A stretch of DNA of 64,000 nt from Stenotrophomonas sp. YIM B06876. GTDB taxonomy: Bacteria; Pseudomonadota; Gammaproteobacteria; Xanthomonadales; Xanthomonadaceae. The stretch spans positions 179,748-243,747 of the forward strand of contig NZ_JAUJUJ010000001.1 of the NCBI RefSeq assembly GCF_030711595.1, given 5' to 3'. Below are positions 9,514 through 16,514 of the stretch, piece after piece (the stretch's first letter is position 1; the number at the start of each line of letters is the position of its first letter). The notes beneath the pieces were generated by a model. That model made no database searches and was not told where the DNA came from. It saw only the letters and a program-made list of their open reading frames with translations. The position numbers and the translations under genes are program-made.

Positions 9514-10074
9514 TTGACCGACCCCACTCCCCGTCCGTTGCCGACTGAAAACCACCTCCTGATCAACGCCTATACGACGCATCCGGAGTCTCCACTGCTG
9601 TCCGTCACCCGCCGCATTGCCGACAGCGGCTGCAACCTGGTCGACGCGCGACTGTCCACCGTGGGCCGCGATGTGTCGGTGACCACACTGGCCACCGGCT
9701 CCTGGGATTCGGTCGCCAAGCTCGAAGCGATGCTGACCCGTCTCGAACGCGAGGAAGGGCTGAAGCTGGTGTGGTATCGCACCGAGGCCAAGCAGGCGCA
9801 GTCCAACCTGCTGCCCTATATCGTGGAAGTCATCGCCGCCGACAAGCCGGGCATCCTGTTCCAGCTGGCCGATTTCTTCGACCGCCAGGGCATCACCATC
9901 GAAAACCTGCAGAGCACCCGTTACCAGGCGATGCAGACGGGTGCGGAAATGTTTTCCGCGCAGATCACCATCGGCGTGCCCGACAACATGCACATCGCCG
10001 CCTTGCGCGACGATTTCCTCGAGTTCTGCGACCATCTCAACCTGGACGCGATCATGGACCCGATGAAGTTCTGA
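9514..10074 (+). CDS. gcvR: GcvR-like ACT-domain regulator
   Basis: A 186-residue protein of two ACT domains, the first near residues 14-85 ([18 protein letters not shown]) and the second near residues 100-180 ([21 protein letters not shown]). It matches the family of GcvR, which in E. coli binds GcvA and represses the glycine-cleavage operon. No DNA-binding domain is present. The likely start is a TTG at 9514 with CCGGAA before it, which gives the family length; ATG codons in this frame upstream would overlap dapA. Family assignment is good; the target here is unknown, and a general amino-acid sensing role is possible. Confidence 0.8.
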   Translation: MTDPTPRPLPTENHLLINAYTTHPESPLLSVTRRIADSGCNLVDARLSTVGRDVSVTTLATGSWDSVAKLEAMLTRLEREEGLKLVWYRTEAKQAQSNLLPYIVEVIAADKPGILFQLADFFDRQGITIENLQSTRYQAMQTGAEMFSAQITIGVPDNMHIAALRDDFLEFCDHLNLDAIMDPMKF

Positions 10075-10151
10075 GTGTTCGCGTGCCCGTCACCGGCACG
10101 CGGCGTTTCATGTGCCTGCAATGGAACCACCCCAGGCTCCGGAAGGATCTG

Positions 10152-10631
10152 ATGAACATCGGCGACACCCTGGACCACAGCACCCTCAGCCTGCCGCTGG
10201 CACTTTCCGGCGGCGCCCACACCACCTTGGGCGGCCTCGCCGGCCACTGGCTGGTGCTGTACTTCTATCCGAAGGACAGCACCCCGGGCTGCACCACCGA
10301 AGGCATCGATTTCAATGCGCGGCTGTCCGAATTCAGCCGGCTCGGCGCCAAAGTGCTGGGCGTGTCCCGCGACTCGCTGAAATCGCACGACAACTTCTGC
10401 GCCAAACAGGGGTTCAACTTCCCCCTGATCAGCGACAGCGACGAAGCGCTGTGCAACGCGTTCGACGTGATCAAGATGAAGAACATGTACGGCAAGCAGG
10501 TGCGCGGCATTGAACGCAGCACCTTCCTGATTGCGCCGGACAGCCGGATCGTGCAGGCGTGGCGCAAGGTCAAGGTGGCCGGCCACGCCGATGCGGTGCT
10601 CGACGCGCTGAAGGCCGCGCAAACCCGGTGA
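10152..10631 (+). CDS. bcp: Thioredoxin-dependent peroxiredoxin (BCP/PrxQ)
   Basis: A 159-residue peroxiredoxin reducing hydrogen peroxide and organic peroxides. The peroxidatic Cys47 is in PKDSTPGCTTE. The second Cys five residues later found in E. coli BCP is absent; instead there is Cys83 in DNFCAKQG, the arrangement described for Xanthomonas campestris BCP, in which Cys48 and Cys84 form the disulfide. A GGAAGGA ribosome site stands five bases before the ATG at 10152. It lies 77 bases after gcvR on the same strand. Confidence 0.93.
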   Translation: MNIGDTLDHSTLSLPLALSGGAHTTLGGLAGHWLVLYFYPKDSTPGCTTEGIDFNARLSEFSRLGAKVLGVSRDSLKSHDNFCAKQGFNFPLISDSDEALCNAFDVIKMKNMYGKQVRGIERSTFLIAPDSRIVQAWRKVKVAGHADAVLDALKAAQTR

Positions 10632-10712
10632 CCACCCCCGTTCCCTGCATGCCCCATCACCCTGCCCCGCAGGCGTGATGGCTCGACCCTGTCCCGCCAC
10701 CAGGAATCCACG

Positions 10713-12113
10713 ATGACCAGAGGCAAACGCATCTACGTGCTGGATACCAACGTGCTGATGCACGATCCGACTGCGCTGTTCAAGTTCGAAGAGCATGACG
10801 TGTACCTGCCGATGCAGGTGATCGAGGAACTGGACTACGCCAAGAAGGGCACCTCGGAGGCCAGCCGCAATGCGCGCCAGGTCAGCCGCTTCCTCAACGA
10901 ACTGGTGGAGGCGGCCGGTATCGAGGGCATCGCCAGCGGCATTCCGCTGCTGCGGCCGAAAGAGTTGCAGCTGCGCGGCGCGCAGAGTGCCGGCAACCTG
11001 CATTTCCAGACCAGCCACTTCAACGCTGGCAAGAGCTTTGGCGCGGTCATTCCCGACAATGCCATCCTTGGCGCCATCCTGGCCCTGAAGGAACAGAGTC
11101 CCGATCTGCCAGTGGTGTTCGTTTCCAAGGACATCAACCTGCGGATCAAGGCCGCCATTGCCGGCATCGTCTCGGAAGACTACGAGAACGATCGCGCACT
11201 GAACGATTTCAACCTGCTCTACACCGGCGCCACCGAGCTGCCGGAAGACTTCTGGAAGAAGCACACCGACGATCTGCGCAGCTGGAACGACAAGGGCCGT
11301 ACCCGCTACGAGATCCGCGCCACGGCCGACGAGGAGTGGTATCCAAACCAGTACGCCTACCTGCCCGGCGAAGACGCGGTGGAGATGCGTGTCTCCAAGG
11401 TCGAGGCTGACGGCCGCATCACCCTGTCGCTGATCAACGACGTGCGCCATGGCAGCCATTCGGTGTGGGGCATCACCGCGCGCAACCGCGAGCAGAACTT
11501 CGCACTCAACGCCCTGCTCGACCCGGAAATCGATTTCGTCACCCTGCTCGGCACCGCCGGCACCGGCAAGACCCTGCTGGCGCTGGCCGCCGGCCTGGTG
11601 CAGACGATGGACCAGCAGCGCTACCGCGAGATCATCATGACCCGCGCCACGGTCAGCGTCGGCGAGGACATCGGCTTCCTGCCCGGCACCGAGGAAGAGA
11701 AGATGACGCCATGGATGGGCGCGCTCACCGACAACCTGGAAGTGCTGACGCACAACCAGGATGGCGGGGCCTGGGGCCGCGCGGCCACCAACGACCTGCT
11801 GGCCAGCCGCATCAAGATCCGCTCGCTGAACTTCATGCGCGGACGCACGTTCCTGTCGCGCTACCTGATTCTGGACGAGGCGCAGAACCTGACGCCGAAG
11901 CAGATGAAAACCCTGATCACGCGTGCCGGCCCCGGCACCAAGATCGTCTGCCTGGGCAACGTCGAGCAGATCGACACGCCCTACCTGACCGAAACCACCT
12001 CAGGCCTCACCTACGCGGTGGACCGCTTCAAGAACTGGCCACACAGCGCGCACATCACCCTGCGCCGCGGGGAGCGCTCGCGTCTGGCCGACTACGCTTC
12101 GGAGGTTCTGTGA
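10713..12113 (+). CDS. PIN-PhoH fusion ATPase (PhoH2 type)
   Basis: A 466-residue protein with an N-terminal PIN ribonuclease domain (IYVLDTNVLMHDP and the acidic EELD and SKDINLR segments, residues 5-135) joined to a PhoH-type P-loop ATPase: Walker A GTAGTGKT near residue 280 and Walker B YLILDEAQN near residue 390. Such PhoH2 proteins are proposed RNA helicase-ribonucleases; the exact role in gammaproteobacteria is unsettled. An AGGAA ribosome site precedes the ATG. Its stop overlaps the start of the following lipoprotein gene (GTGA). Confidence 0.88.
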   Translation: MTRGKRIYVLDTNVLMHDPTALFKFEEHDVYLPMQVIEELDYAKKGTSEASRNARQVSRFLNELVEAAGIEGIASGIPLLRPKELQLRGAQSAGNLHFQTSHFNAGKSFGAVIPDNAILGAILALKEQSPDLPVVFVSKDINLRIKAAIAGIVSEDYENDRALNDFNLLYTGATELPEDFWKKHTDDLRSWNDKGRTRYEIRATADEEWYPNQYAYLPGEDAVEMRVSKVEADGRITLSLINDVRHGSHSVWGITARNREQNFALNALLDPEIDFVTLLGTAGTGKTLLALAAGLVQTMDQQRYREIIMTRATVSVGEDIGFLPGTEEEKMTPWMGALTDNLEVLTHNQDGGAWGRAATNDLLASRIKIRSLNFMRGRTFLSRYLILDEAQNLTPKQMKTLITRAGPGTKIVCLGNVEQIDTPYLTETTSGLTYAVDRFKNWPHSAHITLRRGERSRLADYASEVL

Positions 12114-12601
12114 CATATCGCTTTCCCGCAATCGCCGCCATGCTCACGGCACTGACCGCACTCGCGGCCTGCACGCCCAACGTTCGCCATGGCAGCGTTC
12201 CTACCGCGATCAAGGCCGGGCAGTCGTGGGTGGTTACCCGTCCGCTGGTCGCCGCCCAAGTACTGGATACCTGCTCGCGTGACAGCCCCGGCAAGCATGC
12301 CGGTGGCGTCAGCGGCTACTGGGCGCCCAGCCGCGCCCAGGTGGAACAGCTGGAAATGCGCTTGTCACAGTTGCAGCCGCAGATTGCCGAGCCGGAAAAA
12401 TCCGACCGGCAGTACGTTGGCATCGAATCGCAGGGGCGGCAGCTGATCTACATCAACGCGTTCACCTTGCCCGACCATCCGACAATCAACCCGGTACGCG
12501 AAGCCGTGCGCATCTGCGACGGCGGCGCGCGCTTCTGGGGGGCCGTGTTCGATCCGCAGAGCGGGCAGTTTTCCGACATCGCCATAAACGGGAGCTTCTG
12601 A
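12110..12601 (+). CDS. Lipoprotein of unknown function
   Basis: A 163-residue protein starting at GTG 12110, overlapping the phoH-like stop by four bases. An N-terminal hydrophobic segment ends in the lipobox L18-A-A-C21. The mature part has two Cys residues (DTCSRD and RICDGG) that could pair, and a C-terminal half (QGRQLIYINAF and REAVRICDGGARFWG) like small uncharacterised xanthomonad lipoproteins. I do not recognise a named family. Coupling to the PIN-PhoH gene suggests co-expression but not a shared function. Confidence 0.75.
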   Translation: MTYRFPAIAAMLTALTALAACTPNVRHGSVPTAIKAGQSWVVTRPLVAAQVLDTCSRDSPGKHAGGVSGYWAPSRAQVEQLEMRLSQLQPQIAEPEKSDRQYVGIESQGRQLIYINAFTLPDHPTINPVREAVRICDGGARFWGAVFDPQSGQFSDIAINGSF

Positions 12602-12652
12602 CGGTGACGGCCGGCCGGGTCACTGCCCGCCCGGCCACAAGCCGCAATCACC

Positions 12653-13327
12653 ATGGGCATGCAGCTGCCACGCTGGGTATGGATAGGCGCGATTCTGCTG
12701 TCGTGTGTCGCCGGCATGGTCAATGTCGTCGGTTTCCTCGGCTTTGAACGGCATGCCGTCAGCCATCTCACCGGCACCACCAGCGAACTGGGCATGGCAT
12801 TCGTGCAGGGCCAATGGAGCAGCGTGGCCTGGCTGTGGAGCCTGTTGCTGGCATTCTGTGCCGGGGCGACGTTCAGCGGGATGGTGATCCAGGACAGCGT
12901 GCTGCAACTCGGCCGCCGCTATGGTGTGGTTCTGGTGGTCGAAGCGCTGCTGCTGCTGGCCGCCATCCCTCTTTTCAAACACCAGCAGGTGTGGGGTGCA
13001 TTGGCTTGCGCTGGCGCGTGCGGCATGCAGAACGCGATGGCCACAACCTTCAGCGGCGCCGTCGTGCGCACCACCCACCTGAGTGGCATGTTCACCGATC
13101 TGGGCATCGGCCTGGGCCACCTGCTGCGCGGCCTGCCGTTGCCCATCCGCCGCCTCACATTGAGCGGCCTGATCATCAGCGGTTTCCTGGGCGGCGGCAT
13201 GATCGGCACGTGGCTGTTTTTACGCTTCGGCTACGACGCCCTGCTGGCGCCGGCTGCTGTGACCGGCGCCACCGGGGTGATCTACATGCTTTACCGGCAA
13301 TGGCAGCTCTTGCGCCTGCGCGGCTGA
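12653..13327 (+). CDS. DUF1275 (YoaK-like) membrane protein
   Basis: A 224-residue integral membrane protein with about six hydrophobic segments, beginning with [20 protein letters not shown]. The segments [14 protein letters not shown] and [20 protein letters not shown] are the conserved repeats of the DUF1275/YoaK family. No biochemical role is established for the family. Two possible ATG codons lie six bases apart (12653 and 12659). It follows the lipoprotein gene by 51 bases. Confidence 0.82.
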   Translation: MGMQLPRWVWIGAILLSCVAGMVNVVGFLGFERHAVSHLTGTTSELGMAFVQGQWSSVAWLWSLLLAFCAGATFSGMVIQDSVLQLGRRYGVVLVVEALLLLAAIPLFKHQQVWGALACAGACGMQNAMATTFSGAVVRTTHLSGMFTDLGIGLGHLLRGLPLPIRRLTLSGLIISGFLGGGMIGTWLFLRFGYDALLAPAAVTGATGVIYMLYRQWQLLRLRG

Positions 13328-13364
13328 CCCAGCAAGCCCGCGGCAAACGTTGCACAATCGTCGC

Positions 13365-13640
13365 ATGCGTACTTCCATTCCTGTTTCCGCACTGACCATC
13401 GCCGGTTCCGATTCGGACGGCGGCGCCGGCATCCAGGCCAACCTGAAGACCTTTGCCGCGCACCGCGTGCATGGCCGTTCCGCGATCGCCGCACTCACCG
13501 CGCAACATATCCGCGGGGTAATCGCAGTGCATGCGACGGCACTGGAATTCCTGGTCACCCGCGGCCTGCAGTCGGGCTATCAGCCCGGGCGCGGCGACAT
13601 CGTGGTGCTGGATCATTTCGGCGCCGCGCGACCGGCATGA
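13365..13640 (+). pseudogene. thiD: thiD remnant with internal in-frame deletion
   Basis: A 91-residue reading frame whose first 55 residues are the start of ThiD (HMP-phosphate kinase): [20 protein letters not shown], then [20 protein letters not shown]. The last 30 residues ([20 protein letters not shown]) look like a ThiD C-terminus. ThiD is normally about 265 residues; the middle, with most of the substrate-binding and ATP-binding core, is missing. The frame is kept across the presumed junction near base 13535. The product can hardly be an active kinase. Its stop overlaps the next ATG (ATGA, 13637-13640). That the tail is ThiD's own is inferred from pattern, not alignment. Confidence 0.7.
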
Positions 13641-14479
13641 TCAGGCAGGGCACGCTGAAGGTTGCCAGCACCGACGCACACCGCTTCGAGCTGATCAGCC
13701 GGCTCCCCGCGCAACCGCGCGCCAGCCTGTTGTGGTTGCCCGCACTCGGGGTTTCAGCCCGTCACTACCTGCCGTTGGCCGATGCCCTGGCCGCCCGCGG
13801 CATCGCCGTATTCCTGCACGAATGGCGCGGCAATGGCAGCAGCAGCCTGCGCCCGTCACGTACGCAGGACTGGGGCTATCGGGAACTGCTGCAATACGAC
13901 CTGCCGGCCAGCGCCATGGCGATCGCCCGGCAGCTGCCCGACCTGCCCCGGATACTGGGCGGACATAGCCTGGGCGGGCAACTGGCGTGCTGCCACGCAG
14001 GATTGGCACAGAGCGAGTGGCTCGCCCTGTGGCTGGTGGCAAGCGGAACTCCCTGGTGGCGCAGCTTTCCCGCACCCCGCCGTTATCTGCTTCCACTGGC
14101 CTATCGCGTCCTGCCCTGGCTGGCGCAGCGACGCGGCGTGATGCCCGGCCGCGCGCTCGGCTTCGGCGGCAATGAAGCGCGCAGCCTGATCCGCGACTGG
14201 TCCAGCGTGGGCCTGAGCAACCGCTATGCCGCATCAGGAATGGCAGTCGACCTCGAGCAGGCGCTGAGGCGCGTGGATGCACCCGCAACTGCCGTGGTCT
14301 TCGACAGCGACTGGCTGGCACCGGTCAGCTCCACGCAGGCGCTGCTGGAAAAAATGCCCGCCGCCACCCATCGACTTGAAACGCTTTCCCGAGCGCAGCT
14401 GCATGCACCAGCGGATCATTTTTCATGGATGAAATCACCAGAACGCGTTGTAAACGTGCTGTATGACGGAAATGATTAA
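13637..14479 (+). CDS. Alpha/beta hydrolase
   Basis: A 280-residue alpha/beta-fold hydrolase. The nucleophile elbow GHSLGG lies near residue 107, the oxyanion region in [20 protein letters not shown], a late Asp in [10 protein letters not shown] and a His in APADHFSW, so a Ser-Asp-His triad is plausible. It resembles the uncharacterised COG4757 group; the substrate is not known. The ATG overlaps the stop of the thiD remnant, which suggests it was once translationally coupled to thiD. It ends just upstream of the tRNA-Arg promoter. Confidence 0.8.
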   Translation: MIRQGTLKVASTDAHRFELISRLPAQPRASLLWLPALGVSARHYLPLADALAARGIAVFLHEWRGNGSSSLRPSRTQDWGYRELLQYDLPASAMAIARQLPDLPRILGGHSLGGQLACCHAGLAQSEWLALWLVASGTPWWRSFPAPRRYLLPLAYRVLPWLAQRRGVMPGRALGFGGNEARSLIRDWSSVGLSNRYAASGMAVDLEQALRRVDAPATAVVFDSDWLAPVSSTQALLEKMPAATHRLETLSRAQLHAPADHFSWMKSPERVVNVLYDGND

Positions 14480-14497
14480 GAAAATTTCACAAAGGGA

Positions 14498-14526
14498 TTG
14501 ACGCATGCGCGGCGCATCCGCATAAT
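14498..14526 (+). promoter_or_regulatory. Promoter of the tRNA-Arg array
   Basis: TTGACG (14498-14503), 17-base spacer, CATAAT (14521-14526), followed by a GC-rich discriminator (TCCGCTCC) typical of stringently controlled stable-RNA promoters. It is close to consensus and stands 15 bases ahead of the first tRNA. Confidence 0.85.
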
Positions 14527-14541
14527 TCCGCTCCTGACGAC

Positions 14542-14618
14542 GCGCCCGTAGCTCAGTTGGATAGAGTACCTGGCTACGAACCAGGCGGTCGGGAGTTCGA
14601 ATCTCTCCGGGCGCACCA
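14542..14618 (+). tRNA. tRNA-Arg (ACG), copy 1 of 4
   Basis: A 77-base cloverleaf with acceptor stem GCGCCCG/CGGGCGC, encoded CCA, anticodon stem CCTGG/CCAGG and loop CTACGAA, hence anticodon ACG (read as ICG after deamination), decoding CGU, CGC and CGA. Confidence 0.97.
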
Positions 14619-14668
14619 CGTCAGAAAGCAGAGTCCACCTCTGCAGCTTCAAACCAAATAATGTAAAG

Positions 14669-14745
14669 GCGCCCGTAGCTCAGTTGGATAGAGTACCTGG
14701 CTACGAACCAGGCGGTCGGGAGTTCGAATCTCTCCGGGCGCACCA
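14669..14745 (+). tRNA. tRNA-Arg (ACG), copy 2 of 4
   Basis: Identical in sequence to copy 1; no promoter of its own is seen in the spacer before it. Confidence 0.97.
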
Positions 14746-14795
14746 CGTCAGAAAGCAGAGTCCACCTCTGCAGCTTCAAACCAAATAATGTAAAG

Positions 14796-14872
14796 GCGCC
14801 CGTAGCTCAGTTGGATAGAGTACCTGGCTACGAACCAGGCGGTCGGGAGTTCGAATCTCTCCGGGCGCACCA
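14796..14872 (+). tRNA. tRNA-Arg (ACG), copy 3 of 4
   Basis: Identical in sequence to copy 1. Confidence 0.97.
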
Positions 14873-14922
14873 CGTCAGAAAGCAGAGTCCACCTCTGCAG
14901 CTTCAAACCAAATAATGTAAAG

Positions 14923-14999
14923 GCGCCCGTAGCTCAGTTGGATAGAGTACCTGGCTACGAACCAGGCGGTCGGGAGTTCGAATCTCTCCGGGCGCACCA
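14923..14999 (+). tRNA. tRNA-Arg (ACG), copy 4 of 4
   Basis: Identical in sequence to copy 1. The sequence diverges from the repeat unit right after the CCA end, and a terminator follows. Confidence 0.97.
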
Positions 15000-15010
15000 T
15001 TACATCAAGA

Positions 15011-15038
15011 CAGCAGCCCTTGGCTGCTGTTTTTTTTT
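15011..15038 (+). terminator. Terminator of the tRNA-Arg array
   Basis: CAGCAGCC/GGCTGCTG stem with a three-base loop, directly followed by a run of nine T. Confidence 0.93.
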
Positions 15039-15968
15039 GCGCAGGCAACAAGACTTCGGCCCGGCCACTGACTGCGGGACGCTGAGATCCACTTGCAGTC
15101 CATCTGCCGCCTCCGCCGCCCGGTGCACGCCGGCACGATGCAACAGCCGACGCCCGTATTGGCGCTGCGCCCGGCTCCACTGCGGCTGGTGCCTGGCGGG
15201 CACTCGATCAGCTGCGCGACCGCTGGCGCCACATGGACGCAACACAGCGACCACAAGAAACAACTCCCAAGCCCTGCAGAGCACCTACGCCGAAGCGTCG
15301 CAGCGATTTGCAGGGCCACGGTTACGGGTACACGCCACATGGGCACTTACAGAATGCGCAGATCCGGCGCCTTGCCCAGCGGCCTCTGACCGACGGGACG
15401 TCGATAGCCGAGACCGCAGCGAGGCCTTACCCGGCCACAGGGATGCAACCGGCACGACCGCGCACCACATCCAGAGCCACGCAGAAACGAGCGCAGTGGC
15501 ACGTTGAATCCGCGACTCCCGGTCCTGCGGCTGGTGCAGAGTGCCAGCACAGATGAAGCAGCCCAGTCGCCGAAACAAGCGCCACGTCCTGCAGCAAACG
15601 CGATCGCGCTTTCCAGGCGAGCGACGGTGACGTCCCCAGCTGGCAGCAGCACCGCGGGGCGCATCGCGGATTGCCTCGGCCACACACCCGCCGCTTTCGA
15701 TACTGGCAAAAGCCTCGCCTGTGAGCGCCGCCGGCCAGATCGACGAACTCCCGGCCGGCCCGGCTCGATACGCTCCAGCACACCGGCAACCCAACGCCAG
15801 GAACGCCAGTGACCGCGGCGCCTCGGTGCACCCGCCAACCGGGCGATGAGGCAGCAAGCCTGGGCCATCACAAATTCATCGAGAACCTTCGCCCCACCCT
15901 TCCGGAGAGTCTGGCAAGTCGGGAGCTGGCAATCGGAAAAAATGGCGGCCCGGGAAAACTCCAGACAA
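15039..15968. other. Gene-poor 0.9 kb between the tRNA-Arg array and tRNA-Ser
   Basis: No reading frame here is convincing: frames on both strands are Arg-, Cys- and Ser-rich and match no family I know. The best hint is on the minus strand around 15160-15280, where one frame reads LWSLCCVHVAPAVAQ, like a Sec signal with an AVA-Q cleavage site, and then ECPPGTSRSGAG. This faintly resembles the mature N-terminus of small secreted xanthomonad proteins, but the frame then degenerates. It may be an eroded gene. No integrase, transposase or attachment repeat is seen although the place is a tRNA locus. Confidence 0.4.
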
Positions 15969-15999
15969 CAAAAAAGCCCCTGAAACAGGGGCTTTTTCG
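15969..15999 (-). terminator. Terminator after tRNA-Ser
   Basis: AAAAAGCCCCTG and CAGGGGCTTTTT pair around a short loop; read on the minus strand the stem ends in a T run five bases after the tRNA-Ser CCA end. Confidence 0.9.
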
Positions 16000-16003
16000 T
16001 AAC

Positions 16004-16096
16004 TGGCGGAGTGAGAGGGATTCGAACCCTCGATAGAGCTATTAACCCTATACTCCCTTAGCAGGGGAGCCCCTTCAGCCACTCGGGCATCACTCC
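16004..16096 (-). tRNA. tRNA-Ser (GCT)
   Basis: A 93-base class II tRNA with acceptor stem GGAGTGA, encoded CCA, long variable arm and an anticodon loop CTGCTAA inside CTCCC/GGGAG pairing, giving anticodon GCT for AGC/AGU. It stands 75 bases downstream of csrA, the place occupied by serV in E. coli. Confidence 0.95.
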
Positions 16097-16171
16097 AGAA
16101 TTTTTCTGCCTGCCGCGTTGTTCTGTAGCAGGCCGCGAAGAATACCGGTTAATAGGGCCTCAGGTAAACCC

Positions 16172-16375
16172 TTATTCCGAACTTTCTTCATTTCCGGGCG
16201 ATGCGGGCTCTTCACCACGCTGGATGCGCTGGAAAATCTCCTCACGGTGCACCGCCACATCCTTCGGAGCGGTGATACCGATACGCACCTGGTTGCCCTT
16301 GACGCCGAGCACGGTCACGCTGACCGAATCTCCGATCATCAGGGTTTCGCCTACTCGGCGAGTCAGGATCAACAT
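16172..16375 (-). CDS. csrA: Carbon storage regulator CsrA
   Basis: A 67-residue RNA-binding dimer that binds GGA motifs in leaders and controls translation and stability of carbon, motility and biofilm messages. The N-terminus [16 protein letters not shown] and the C-terminal RNA-contact segment [16 protein letters not shown] are highly conserved; the tail (SPGNEESSE) is acidic and variable. The ATG at 16375 is preceded by GGAGA nine bases away. It sits between alaS and tRNA-Ser as in E. coli. Confidence 0.97.
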   Translation of the reverse strand: MLILTRRVGETLMIGDSVSVTVLGVKGNQVRIGITAPKDVAVHREEIFQRIQRGEEPASPGNEESSE

Positions 16376-16514
16376 TTTGCAAATCTCCATGGAACCGGCT
16401 GGGATTCCCGCCGGCATTGGCGCGCTGGTTTCAATGCGCCCCACGACAAAGGGAAAAGACTCCCGATAGTAACGTCAGGGCTGAACGACCTTCAAGACTA
16501 GGACGGAACTACGT

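Larger units (their letters stand above)
14542..14999 (+). repeat. Tandem array of four tRNA-Arg genes, 127-base period
   Basis: Four identical 77-base tRNA genes are separated by three identical 50-base spacers (14619-14668, 14746-14795, 14873-14922). Each spacer can fold into a small hairpin, GCAGAG/CTCTGC around TCCAC (first copy at 14628-14644), which may guide processing of the precursor. Complete identity of the spacers points to recent amplification or ongoing homogenisation. Confidence 0.95.

Noticed and set aside
14628..14922. CRISPR-like reading of the regularly spaced repeats at 14.5-15.0 kb
   Set aside because: The repeated units are whole tRNA genes and the spacers are identical to each other, the reverse of a CRISPR array.
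15347..15871. Minus-strand frame of 174 codons in the gap after the tRNA-Arg array
   Set aside because: Its composition (Arg, Cys, Ser, Gly) is that of a GC-rich chance frame, it has no ribosome site, no recognisable domain, and competing frames of similar length overlap it on the same strand.
14542..16096. Genomic island at the tRNA genes
   Set aside because: No integrase, transposase, direct repeat of a tRNA 3' end or phage-like gene is found nearby.
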